DNA of 64,000 nucleotides, from assembly GCA_023548195.1 (NCBI GenBank), contig JAJHZJ010000696.1, forward strand, positions 62,001-126,000, written 5' to 3'. The position numbers and the translations under genes were made by a program. Below, piece by piece: positions 32,626 through 43,212 of this stretch. Below the pieces are notes generated by a model, which saw only the letters and a program-made list of their open reading frames with translations, made no database searches and was not told where the DNA came from. How positions within the stretch are numbered: position 1 is the first letter of the stretch; each line of letters begins with the position of its first letter. Source of the stretch: Bettongia penicillata ogilbyi (Eukaryota; Chordata; Mammalia; Diprotodontia; Potoroidae).

Positions 32626-32869
32626 GGACAAAACTAAATACTTAGGATATTGGGGTTTGGGATATGCATACATATGCATATAAGCATATTTATACAAACT
32701 ATACAGGGTGTCTTAAAAGCATACAGATTTTGAGGCACCAGGTTATGCATATATAGAAAGTGTGCATATATGAATATACGTATATATGTGTACTTCTTGA
32801 AAACAAATTACATTTGACAGAATTTCATACTTTCTTATACAAAATACTTTTTGTTCCTGTTTGTATTCT
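32626..32869. other. CATA-rich DNA with a mariner-like end
   Basis: 32702-32730 reads ACAGGGTGTCTTAAAAGCAT, resembling the terminus of a Tc1/mariner element, flanked by TAT. No matching opposite end was found. The rest is TATACATA-type sequence. Confidence 0.3.
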
Positions 32870-34640
32870 AAAATGTTTGGTTTTTAAAAGGTTATTTTTA
32901 TTTTTTTCCCAATTATATGTAAAACAATTTTAACATTCTTTTAAAATAATTTTTGAGCTTCAAATGCTTTCCCTTTCCCCTCCCTTATTCTTGAGAAGGC
33001 AAACAATTTGATGCCAATTATACATGTGCCCACATACAAAACATATTTCCATATTAGCCATGTTGAAAAAGAGAATACAGATCAAAAGTAAGAAAAATAA
33101 AGTTTAAAAAAAGCGTACTTCAATTTTCATTCAGACTATATTAGTTCTTTCTCTGGAGATAGATGTCATTTTTCTTTGTAAGTCCTTTGAAATTGTCTTG
33201 AATTGCTGGGAATAGCTAAGTCATTCATAGTTGATCATCATACAGTATTCCTGTTACTATGTGCAAACATCTGTTAACTGTGTTCACTTTACTTTGCATC
33301 AGTTGATATAAGTCTTCCCAGGTTTTTCTGAAAGCATTCTGCTCATCATTTTTATACCACAATAGTATTCCATCACAAACATACACCACAGCTTCTTGAT
33401 CCATTGCCCAATTAATGGGCATCTCTTCGATTCTGAATTCTTTTCTGCCATAAAAAGAAGGCCTTTAAATACTTTTGTAGATGTAGGTAATTTTTCCTTT
33501 TTTATCTTTTTTTGTAATACAAACTTTAGGAGCAGTATTTCCTTATGTATCCCCAGTTTTATAGTCCTTTGGACATAGTCCTAAATTTCTCTCCAGAATG
33601 GTTGGGTCAGTTCACAACTCCACCAAAAATTCATTCATGTCCCAATTTTTCCCTATCTGCTCCAACATTTGTTTTTTTTTCTATTATATTAGTCAATCTA
33701 ATAAATGTGAGGTGATACTTCAGTTCATAAATTGACTTATGATATCGCCTTCTACTTCTCAATCATGTACCCATTTTAATTTTATCTTTGTATACTCCAT
33801 GAGATGTTCATCCAAACCCAGGTTCTGCCAAATTGATTTCTAATTTTCCAGCAATTTTTTTCATATAACAATGAATTCTTTTCCTAAAAGCTTGGATCTT
33901 TGCATTTGTCAATCATCAGTTTATTATGGTCATTCACTATGTGTCTTCTGTATCTAATTTGTTCCACTCATTCTCCATTCTATTTCTTAGTCAGTATTAA
34001 ATTGTTTTGATGATAACTTCTTTGCAATACAGATTGAGGTCTAGTTCTGTTAAACCACCTTCTTTCACATTTTTTCATTGATTTCCTGGAAATTCTTAAC
34101 CTTTTCTTCTTTCAGATGAATTTTGTTATTACTTTTTCTAGCTCTATAAAATAATTTTGGCATTTTGGTATGCAATCAAATAAGTAAATTAACTTACATA
34201 GAATAGTCATTTTTATTATATTGGTGTGGACTACCAATGAGTAGTTATATACTTCTCCAGTTGTTTGGGTCTGATTTTGTTTGTATAGGGAAGTGTTTTG
34301 TAATTGTCTTTATATATGGTACCTGGGTTTGTCCTAGAAGGTAGACTCCCAAGTATTTTCTATTGTCTGAAGTTATTTTAAATAGAATTTCTCTTTCTAT
34401 CTATTGCTGCTGGACTTAATGCATAATATATAGAAATGTTGATGATTTGATGACGATAATTTTTTCAGCTAATTTTTCATTTGATTCTCTAGAGTTCTGA
34501 GTACTTAATTTACAAAGAGGGATGGTTTTGTTTTCTCACTGCCTATTCTAATATCTTCAAGTTCTTTTTCTTCTCATTGCTATAGCTGCATTTCTAGTAC
34601 TTTTGAAATGTTTGTTAATGATTAAGGTCATGATTAAAAA
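32870..34640 (-). mobile_element. L1 LINE, ORF2 C-terminal third plus 3' UTR
   Basis: The largest contiguous L1 ORF2 remnant in the window. Minus-strand order: linker/RT-tail region (34000-34620), the block at 33600-33760, AKNxx and INWAMDQEAV/EYYCGIK region at 33330-33430, then the 3' UTR at 32870-33230. A reading of 65 codons survives at 33225-33422. Stops and indels throughout. No poly(A) tail is obvious at 32870. Confidence 0.85.
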
Positions 34641-35479
34641 TAGAATGTAATTTTTAAATATGAAAGGAAGGAAGGAAGAATATGGTAAAAGTATAATGTA
34701 GTAGCAAGAGCTCCTATTTGGATTCATAGGACCTAGGTGACTTTAGGTGACTTTAAATGACAAATGTCTCTGGAGTAGCATTTCATAAATTGCAAAATAA
34801 GAGTATCTGGGTAGAAATCTAAGGTTTTTGCCAGCTGTAAATCTATACTATCCAGAGAAAACATTGAGTCTTTCCACAGGAGACAATGTAACAACTGGTA
34901 AGGGAAGTTGGGAGTGATTCAAGGAAGCCAAGTGTAGAAGGCAATCACTAAGCTGTGTTTTGAGGGAAGCTAGGTATTCCAAGACATGGGGCTAAGAAAA
35001 GAGAGAAAAATGCTTTTATGAGAATTTAAAAGTAATGAAAAACAAGCAGACTACTTTACCAATGACCTCATATTTCTGAACTTGTCCAACAGAATAACCT
35101 TTTTCATTAATCTGTACTTGGTTGAAATTTCTATTTGCCTTCCGAGGATTTTGCCCTTGGCACAGAAATGGAAGGAAGACCTAGATTGTTACTTATGCTG
35201 AAGTTGCTGCTTCACACAGTGGGAAAGAAAACATTCCTGTTGGTGGAAGAATTCTCAGTTTGATTCCCATTAAATTGTAACATTATAGTAGGAAGTCAAT
35301 AACTGAGAATCACTCTGAGTAAGGAGGAAAGGTCACTTTCTCGAATGAACAATGTGCACTAGGGAACCGAGTAGCTCATAGGAAGGCAAAAGACCTTGGC
35401 TCAATTCCTATATTGACACTAATTCACATGTCTTCTTTGGCAAATTTCACTCAGATTATCCCCTTTATTTTTGTCTTCT
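34641..35479. other. MIR (+) at 34690-34860, old repeat at 34880-35030, remainder unassigned
   Basis: TAGTAGCAAGAGCTCC, CATAGGACCTAGGTGACTTT and GCCAGCTGTAAATCTATACT give a decayed MIR. GGAAGCCAAGTGTAGAAGGC and GAGGGAAGCTAGGTATTCC match the common old repeat. A (GGAA)n run lies at 34662-34678. Confidence 0.5.
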
Positions 35480-35645
35480 GTGCCAAACCTCAGGTCCAGG
35501 ACTTGGTCATTTCACAGCTGGAGTACCATAACCCTCTGTTCTCTCGACACTTTGTCTCCAGTCTTTCTTCTCCAATCTCCCTAATATTTTCCTGTTTAAA
35601 TCATCATTCTTCTCCATCTACGTAACTCTGCTCTTCAATATCTCG
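35480..35645 (+). mobile_element. L2 LINE fragment (weak)
   Basis: GGTCATTTCACAGCTGGAGT, TCTCCAGTCTTTCTTCTCCA and TCCATCTACGTAACTCTGC resemble L2 upstream of its 3' end. Confidence 0.4.
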
Positions 35646-35649
35646 CATC

Positions 35650-37450
35650 AGCTTTCTATCTTGGAATAAATTTTCTAGTTCATTCACTTCACTATCCATC
35701 ACTTCATACTATGAAGGATTCTCTGAAAATATGTCTTATGTCAATTTTTGCAACATTATTCCATTACACTCATATACTATATTTTTTCAGCCATTCCCAA
35801 ATTCATGGGCACTCCCTTTAGATTCTAATCCCTTCCCTTCTCCTTTCTTCTCCTTTCCATGTTTGTGCTAATCACTCACTTCAAGATGAGAAAGTTTGCT
35901 TTGCTTACCTAAGCCAACCCTTTCTTCAGCCTTCTCTCTTGACTTTGGTATCTTTCTATACCAGATTGTCTATGTGCGTATTTGTGTGTGTGCATATGTG
36001 TGTAGTATATGTCCCTTCAGCTGTTCTTTGTCCATTTCTCATGAGTGCACTTCATTTTGTGCTTACTTCACCCCACCTTTCTTCCATGTTTATATGATCT
36101 TCTCAAGGTCCCCAATTATGGGAAATAGAACATCTCATTGTATTCTTCTTCTTTTCTACACTAGTGTATTCCTTTTATCTCGCCTTCTCTTTCCTTTACT
36201 AAAACCTTCAGATCAGAAATAATTCCTACCTCCATCCCCCAACCAGTATGTGTTTTCTGTTTTGTTTAGCTTCCTCAAAAAGTTTGAAGAAATTCAAATT
36301 CTTATTTCTTATAAACATTTCTTCTCAACTTATTGGAATATTAGCACTATATCATCACATATCCTCCTTCCAATTGCTCAAATAAATTTACTTTTATAAG
36401 TTTTTTATGGACTTGTATTTATCTTTCAAAAATTATACTCAGTTTTGATCTTTTTAGCAAAAATGTTTGAAAGGCCTTCTATTCCATTAAAGACCCCTAC
36501 CACATTGGATTGTGCTCAGATTATGAGAATAAGTTATTCTTGGTTATAAGCAATTTTTTTTGCCTTTGGTAATATTATATTCCATGATCTTCTTTAATTT
36601 GCTGTAAAACTTTACTTTTCCAGGATTGTGTGATCCTAACTCTGTTCCCATGATGTTGGTACTGCTTTTTCTTTCATTATTTTTTGGATATTTGTAGTAT
36701 TTTTTTGATGTAGAATCTCTGAAATTTGTCTATGATTTTCCTCTCTCTCTCTCTCCCTCCCTCTCCTCCTCTCCCCCTCCCCCGACCCCATCTCTTTTCC
36801 CTTCAAGAGGTGATTAGTGGACTGCTTCTGTCCTCACTTCATTCTATGGTTTTAATGGAACTGGTTCATTTTCATTTATTATTGCTTAAACTATAGTGTT
36901 CAAATTTTTTGCTGTTATTGCTATTATTATGGTTTTCAGACTCCAGTAATTCTTAAATTACTTCTCCCTAATCTTTTATTTTTGAAGGTAGTTTTTTTGT
37001 AATATCAGATATCTTCCTTTTTCTATTTCTTTCAATCTTTTAATTGTGTTTTAATATTTCAGGCTATGTTTATTTTATTGTGTATTTGTCAGAAATTCCA
37101 TTTGTTGATTAAGTTTTTGTAGTTCCTCTTCTAAGCTATTTATTTACCTTTCAATTCTCTCCTCCAGAGATTTTATTTAAATTGGTAACTTGCCTAATTC
37201 TACCAGTTATGCAATGTATTAATGTAAAAATTCACTTTGTCCATTAATTCTCTGTCTGTAATTGTCAATGCATCAGTTTGTCCTTCTATGCTGTATATCT
37301 GGGCACCTTTAGATCTATAATAATTTTTTTATTAGTCTTTGTTTTCTTTATTCATATCACTGTCTTTACTTCATGAATTGGAGCTTTATGTCAAAGTCAG
37401 GTTCTACTCCTTGTATGGTTTGGCCTTGATTTACCTTTCCCTGAGTCACC
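35650..37450 (-). mobile_element. Old L1/HAL1-type element: ORF1 and flanking UTR
   Basis: Minus-strand order: coiled-coil region (37000-37350, Leu/Glu/Lys-rich in reverse), the SPLEGKR-like block at about 36805 (equivalent of SPPERD), and the C-terminal domain at 36450-36800. A post-ORF1 region meaning 'GACTTCTATTCCATTAAAG' follows near 36475. A short L1 ORF2-end piece lies at 35735-35840 (CCATTCCCAAATTCATGGGC). Much more decayed than the 46-48 kb copy. Whether it lacks ORF2 (true HAL1) or is two L1 pieces is undecided. Confidence 0.6.
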
Positions 37451-38830
37451 TGTGCTTTTTACATTGACTTTGATCTCCTGAGGCTAGCCCTTCTACTTAG
37501 AATTTTGAGACTCAGAGCATTACAATTATAATCACTCATTTCAAAACAATACTTTGACTAATGATCTTAAAAGCTGTAGCAGAAAATTCAAGAAGCTGGA
37601 AAGATGACCGACAATCAATTTCTTAAGTGCAAATAAAACAAATTGACTGAAAGAGCTATAACATTTACATAGTCTTTGATGATAGTCAGTAACCCAGCAG
37701 CAACATTACTAGGTCTCTTTCTAAAAATGACCGCGTAAAAAGGATTATTGCAAATCTTTGACTCAGTTCTACCACCATATCTTAGTTATGTATATGAAAA
37801 TGTTTCAAGTATAATATGACTACATGCAAAGTCTTTCTCTGTTTTAACTATCACATAGTGGGATGTCGAGAAAAATTTTCTGGGAAATGTGATGTTATTC
37901 AGGGAGACAGTTTAAGTCAATGATGACTCTGTATATCCTCAAATCCAGTTTAGGAATTCAATCATTTTCCTTGAGATAACTATTTTTGGTGTACATTGTT
38001 TTAAAACTGATCAAGCCTTCTATTTCCTGTTTAGTCCAACTGGCATTTTTTGTTGTGTCAAACTTCTAGAGAGTGAATAGATCACCAGAAACATTCTTTC
38101 ATAAATAAAATTAAGTATATTTCCAAACAGAGAAGGAAGTTGAACCAAAGTGTCTTACTAATCCCTACATGGATGTTATCAAGCTACAAACTTACTCAAA
38201 TAACAAATTAAGCAGCTCCTTCTTTATGGGAAATCTTTCTCCAATGATAACAAATGTGATTTTGAATGAACAGATATAAAATTCTTAACATACACCAAGG
38301 AAAGGTAGAGATCAAAAGCTCTGAGTATGAAACATTAAACCAATGGATGAAGATGATATGTACAAATGCTCTGTTTTCCACCCAGCAAGACATGATGAAC
38401 ATAAATGCTTCAAGGAGAAGGCTGTGGATGAATATATGTTGAGCTTTACTGGCCTCTAAAATCAAAGCTGAAAGGAGAGAACAGGTTGCTACTAGCAACT
38501 GTACAATACTAGTCTTCATATACAATATCAGAACTTTAAACAGACCATAACAGATTCAGAAAGTATCCTAGCAAAGATACATAAAATATTAGTAAAAGAT
38601 AATAGAAGGATGCTAACTGGTCAAAAATTGAGAGATGTCACTGAAACGGGAAGACATTGCTTCCTTGAGGAATAGTTAAGACTGATAATAGGTACATGCC
38701 ATTCAATGTGCCCAGCCCAACTGACAGTGGTTTGTCAATTGATAGATTCTACAAAATAGGTAAGATCTAAGTGAAATCAAAAGATCCTCCATGACTGATA
38801 GCAGTATCAAGTAAGTAAATCTATGTGTAT
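37451..38830. other. Unassigned 1.4-kb block
   Basis: No match to the L1, L2, RTE, MIR or Tigger motifs I can recognise. A 105-codon minus frame at 38208-38525 and short plus frames lack any domain evidence. Could be an old LTR/ERV or DNA transposon, or unique sequence. Confidence 0.4.
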
Positions 38831-38847
38831 GTGGATATGTGAGTGTA

Positions 38848-38875
38848 CATGCAAAGACACACACACACACACAAG
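38848..38875. repeat. (AC)n microsatellite
   Basis: Short CA run ACACACACACAC within AAAGACACACACACACACAC. Confidence 0.8.
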
Positions 38876-39054
38876 CATTAAAAACTTATTTATGGGAATG
38901 GAGGGGGTTATGATGGAAATCAAGATCAAGTTATCATTACCAGAAATTACAGAAAGATTATACTTAACCGGGAGTCAGTGATAAATGTAGATGATGCAAG
39001 GAACTGGTAAAATTATTTTCATCTGAACTCCATTGAAAAAGAAGGAAATATTAT

Positions 39055-39190
39055 TGTTACCATTGATAATTTGTATTTATATAAGGCTTTTTTGAAGTGT
39101 GAAAACTACTTTACATACATGAATATATTTGTTCCTTACAAAAGCTCTAAAAGAGAGGTACTATTACTTTTTATCTCTACCTTATTAACT
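39055..39190 (-). mobile_element. MIR 3' half
   Basis: TTTGTATTTATATAAGGCTT, AAAACTACTTTACATACATG and GAGAGGTACTATTACTTTTT match the reverse complement of MIR's 3' end. Confidence 0.65.
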
Positions 39191-39289
39191 TCAAACCCAA
39201 TGTTTCATTCACTGCAGCAGGCTGAACTTGGAACCACTGCCCAGAAAGGAAAAGGTTTTGGCAAGAACCTTCTGATATTCCCTCACTAA

Positions 39290-39680
39290 ACCGGGTGTAA
39301 AAACAACTAAATGAGAAGAGCCATTAAGCATCACTGCCTTGTTCCAGGAATGACTTCCTCTAATGAAATTACTTGATAAATCCAAAGAGAATATTCTTAA
39401 CTGTTAGTGCAACCCAATAGCAAACAGGGGCATTCCAACTGGTTTAGGAACACATAGCAGGGTGTCTCAACACGTGAGATCTTTCTGCCTCTCTAAAGCT
39501 TCCCTTTCACTGACAGGTAAGGGTGAGGTTTTGATGCTATTAATGTAACTTAGGGTGTTAATCTCATAATCACCCTGTCAGCACCTTCTGTCAGAGTGTT
39601 AATGGCCACCTTTCAGCCACTCAGAGAGTCCTGCCAATAAAAATAACACCACCATCGAACCAACCAGACATTATTTGACT
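39290..39680. other. Unassigned block with repeated TGTCAG motifs
   Basis: Non-repetitive, with CCCTGTCAGCACC, TTCTGTCAGAG and an AATAAA (39638). It shows no TE motif that I recognise. A candidate non-coding conserved element or LTR; no proof either way. Confidence 0.3.
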
Positions 39681-39743
39681 ACTTTGCTTCTCTCTTTCTG
39701 TTTCTCCCTCTCTTTCTTAATGTAGTGAGTAATTTGAAATGGA

Positions 39744-39885
39744 AGGAGAGAGAGAGAGAGAGAGACAGAGAGAGAGACAGAGACAGAGAGAGAGACAGAG
39801 AGACAGAGACAGAGACAGAGAGACAGAGAAACAGACAGAGAGAGAGAAGAGGAGAGAGAAAGAGGGGAGAGGGAGGGAAGGGTAA
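39744..39885. repeat. (GA)n/(GACAGA)n purine tract
   Basis: About 140 bp of AG, GACAG and GGGA units, all purine on plus except for scattered C. Confidence 0.95.
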
Positions 39886-39899
39886 GGGAGGACAGGATA

Positions 39900-40085
39900 A
39901 ATTTTGAGCTGGAAAGACCTCAGAAATCTTTGAGTCCAAATGCTTCCTTTTCCATGTGAGAACTCTGAGGTCCAATTAAGTGAATGGAATTGTCCAAGAT
40001 TATACAATTAGTAAGTGGCAAAGTCAGGATTTGAATCTAGATCCTTTGATTGTGGTTCCAAAGTTTTTTCCATTGTAGTCATTTG
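39900..40085 (-). mobile_element. MIR-family SINE
   Basis: GAGCTGGAAAGACCTCAGAA, AACTCTGAGGTCCAATTAAG and GGCAAAGTCAGGATTTGAAT form the reverse complement of a MIR-like element. Confidence 0.75.
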
Positions 40086-40194
40086 ACTATGGTTACCAAT
40101 GTCATATTGGAGATTAAACATAGAATGGTCCTTGTAACTTTCCTGTCAAAATCAAGTAATTTATTGATTAAAAAATATCAATAATGTATTCTAT

Positions 40195-40357
40195 GTTTAG
40201 GCACTAGATTGCCAGAAACTTTTTTTTGAAGAAATCAGTGTTAAAGGGCCTTGCCCAGGGTCACATATCTAGTAAGTGTCTGAGGATACAGCTGAACTCA
40301 TGTCTTCCTAACTCCAGGATTAGTGCTCTATCCACTGAATCACCTTGCTGGCCCTGC
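40195..40357 (-). mobile_element. Marsupial tRNA-head SINE
   Basis: TTGCCCAGGGTCACATATCT, AGTAAGTGTCTGAGGATACA, TCCTAACTCCAGGATTAGTG and CTATCCACTGAATCACCTTG. The head lies at 40357. Confidence 0.85.
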
Positions 40358-40579
40358 CAGAAACACTTTAAGATTAATCTGATTTCAAGTCATTTCTGAC
40401 TAAGATGTTTAAAACTGCAGTTTTCTCGTGCCTTACATGTTTCTTTTCCAAGGGAACATTTAAAGTAAAAAAAAAAAAACAATCAAGATATGTAGGAATA
40501 CAATTGTGGGTTAACATTCCAAATAGTTGATCCATCATATATCAGTTCCACTCCTCCTTCTGATATGTCATTCAGATAA

Positions 40580-40910
40580 GACTATATCCAAAAATATTCA
40601 TAGTGAGTGAGCTCTCCTACTGAGAGCAAGACACCAAGCAAAAGGTCTTGCTTTTATTCTAGGGAGTCTTTGGAATTAAGGAAATGTTGAGGCACCAGCA
40701 TGCCAAAGTCCATTCTTTCTCCCTGAAGAGGCTCTGTAACCCTCTGTCTCCACTTATATAGCGAGAACAACTTCATCCTTCACATGAGATAGTCCAGGGC
40801 AAAGCTCTCTCCACAAACAGATTCCAGTAGAAGGCAGGCAGCTCTTTACATCCTGGTACTTTGTGACACACACTTTTTCTTTGACAGCTAATATAGTCTC
40901 GTTATTATTA
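40580..40910 (-). mobile_element. Probable solo LTR with TATA box and poly(A) signal
   Basis: Read on minus: a CTATATAAGTGGAGAC TATA region at about 40761-40746, then about 95 bp later AATAAAAGC at 40658-40650. A T/G-rich CTTTTGCTTGGTGTCTTGCT follows. This promoter to poly(A)-signal spacing fits the U3-R-U5 layout of an LTR. No internal retroviral genes lie alongside. The outer boundaries are approximate and no target-site duplication was found. Confidence 0.5.
40746..40763 (-). promoter_or_regulatory. TATA box of the LTR-like element
   Basis: CTATATAAG on the minus strand, upstream of the AATAAA at 40653-40658. The role is inferred from motif and spacing only. Confidence 0.4.
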
Positions 40911-42084
40911 TTAATTATTTTAAGTTTTCTTGGTTTTAAAATGTGTTTTTAGTGGCACACACTATGAATGATTCCTATAAAGTACACACACGCACAATTG
41001 ACCTATATTTGATAGAGAAACGAGCAATTTCATCTTTTTATACTAAATGTGCGATACTTTCTCTTAAAAAAAGGTGTGGTCAGGTTTATGTCTGAGAGGA
41101 AGTTGATAAAATGTTTTACTAATGATTCCTGTACCACTGTGAAACATGTGAACTAATAACTATAGTTTTCACGTGACCCTGACAACTTCTCCCTTTGCAG
41201 AGAGAATAGATTTTAGTCATTTCCTTTGAACTAACTTCTTTTGCTCATTACATTAAGGGGGCTCAAGGTTTGTTTTTTTTTTTTCCAGTATGATACAATT
41301 TTCATGTTTGATATGTTGGATTTTTTGTGATGTAAAGATGAAGAGATACTTTCCATATCCTCCCTCTTCAGAAATTGTCTTCCTTTCTTCTGATTTTTCC
41401 CCTCTCTTCAATTGGACAATATAACATTCAAATTTCCTACTAATAATGAAATATTATTTACATGTTTTTCCTAAGATCTTCAATAGCTTTCTCAAGCTTC
41501 TTCTGCCACAATTCTGTTGGATTCCTGTCCTTGGGGGGTATTCTTTGATGTCCTCCATGTATATGAGGTGATTAATAAGAAAATTTGATTTTTTTCATAT
41601 TTTAGTTTGGAAATCATACCTGATTTAGTTAGAGATAGTGACTGATTATTAAGACTGGACAGAATCAAAATGGGTTTAAACTTTATTCCTCAAAAACACC
41701 TTATTTTATATTAATTTCTCTTAATTTGCTGGTGACGTATTTGAAACAGAAAACAATTTTCCATTTAGATATCTAATTCTCTCGTTTTTTTTACCATATC
41801 TTTATCAGTTTTAACATATTGCTAATGCATCAATAATCCATGAATGTAGAATTATGTCAAAGATTTGGTGGTAATCAGTAAAGGTATAATGAATGTTATT
41901 AATGATATTTTCAAGTAGTTTATTCAATAATTACCAAAAACATATTTAGTTAATCTTTACACCTCCTGAGACTTTCAGCACACTAATTTAGTTCCTCAGA
42001 CAAGGTATTATTTTAAGTGGTTTATTTGTTTTTATGAAAAAATCTATTTTCTTTTCTTCCTTGAAGGAAAAACAAAAATAGATA
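40911..42084. other. Unassigned AT-rich DNA
   Basis: About 1.2 kb with no repeat family or coding frame recognised. T12 run at 41273-41284. Confidence 0.4.
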
Positions 42085-42087
42085 GAT

Positions 42088-42145
42088 CAGACAGGCAGGC
42101 AGGCAGGCAGACAGACAGATAGATAGAGAGATAGAGAGATAAATA
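42088..42145. repeat. (GGCA)n-(GACA)n-(GATA)n tetranucleotide microsatellite
   Basis: GACAGGCAGGCAGGCAGGCA, then GACAGACAGATAGATAGA units. Confidence 0.95.
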
Positions 42146-42199
42146 GATAATGAAATAAAGTAAAACCTTTGAAACTGATAGACATCATCAAGCAAAGTA

Positions 42200-42545
42200 A
42201 ATTCCAACATTGGCCATGTCTAAAAAAAATTGTCATTTTTATGTACCTTGACTCTACCTTCTCTGTGTCAGGAAGTGGATAGCACATTTCATCTTTCAAA
42301 TGAGTCTTCATAGAATTCTGGTTATCATTGCATTGACCAGACTTCCTAACATCTTTCAAAGTTGTTGTATTCATATGTTTTTGTTGTATAAGTTGTTCTC
42401 CTTGTTCTATTTACTTTGCGCTGTGACTATTTATATGAGTCATCTCAAGTTTCTTTGAAAACATCTCATACATTACTTCTTACAGCATGACTCAAGACAA
42501 CCTTCTTTCCCTTTGAATGGATATACACATTATTACTCCACAATT
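42200..42545 (-). mobile_element. L1 LINE ORF2 end and 3' UTR
   Basis: TCTTTGAAAACATCTCATAC, ACTTCTTACAGCATGACTC and GAATTCTGGTTATCATTGCA match the complement of the L1 terminal ORF2/3' UTR run. Confidence 0.6.
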
Positions 42546-42554
42546 TGGTTTTGT

Positions 42555-43015
42555 CTTTTCTTTTCAAGTCAACATACATTTATGAAGCACCTATTGTGTG
42601 ATAAACACTGTGCTAGACTCCAGAAATATTTTGTAAAGGTAAAAATAACTCTTACTGTTAAGAAGTTTACAATGTAATGGTCAAGAAAACATGCAAACAA
42701 CTCTTTATAAATATGATACATCCTGGTTAAATTGGGGATGATCTCAAAGGGAAATCTTTAACATTAGGGGGGATTAAGATAGACTTCATGTAGAAAGTGG
42801 GGCTTTAGCATAGACTTGAAGGAATCCAAGGAAACCAAAAGACTGAATTAAAGGAAATGATTCTATGCATGGAGATCTATCAGTGAATATGTAAGGAACT
42901 GATAGATAAAAGTATCATGTAGGAGTAAGGGAAATTAGTCCAGGGTCCTGGATTGTAAAATATTTAGAAGGTAGAAAGGCTTAAGAAAACTGGAAATGTC
43001 AAAAGGACAAAGTTC
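42555..43015 (+). repeat. Old mammalian-wide interspersed repeat
   Basis: ATTTATGAAGCACCTATTGT, AACACTGTGCTAGACTCCAG, AGAAGTTTACAATGTAATGG, AAAGTGGGGCTTTAGCATAG and AGAAAACTGGAAATGTC give the longest ordered run of this family in the window. It supplies the order used to recognise the shorter pieces. Confidence 0.6.
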
Positions 43016-43212
43016 AGTCATTCCTCAGTTGATCAATACTCTCACCTTTGTTTCAGGTTCTTTAATATAATTACTCTTTTTTTTTTTTTTAGGGGATCGT
43101 TTTCCCTCTCTTTTTTTGGTGTTTTTAGGGCTTCGCTAGGTAAAAACAGTATGTGCAAGTTAGTAAATTTTGGAGCATACATTCAAATTGCTTTACAGAA
43201 AGACTGGTCCAG
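43016..43212. other. Short unassigned spacer, L1-like piece at 43020-43080
   Basis: CATTCCTCAGTTGATCAATA may be an L1 end (minus). T12 run at 43077-43092. Nothing more. Confidence 0.35.

Noticed and set aside
36740..36790. CT/CCCT-rich stretch considered as a promoter or splice polypyrimidine tract
   Set aside because: It lies inside an old L1-type ORF1 region. No adjacent exon or start site is visible.
39679..40007. Ser/Leu-rich minus frames and an Arg/Glu-rich plus frame
   Set aside because: Shadows of the (GA)n/(GACAGA)n tract.
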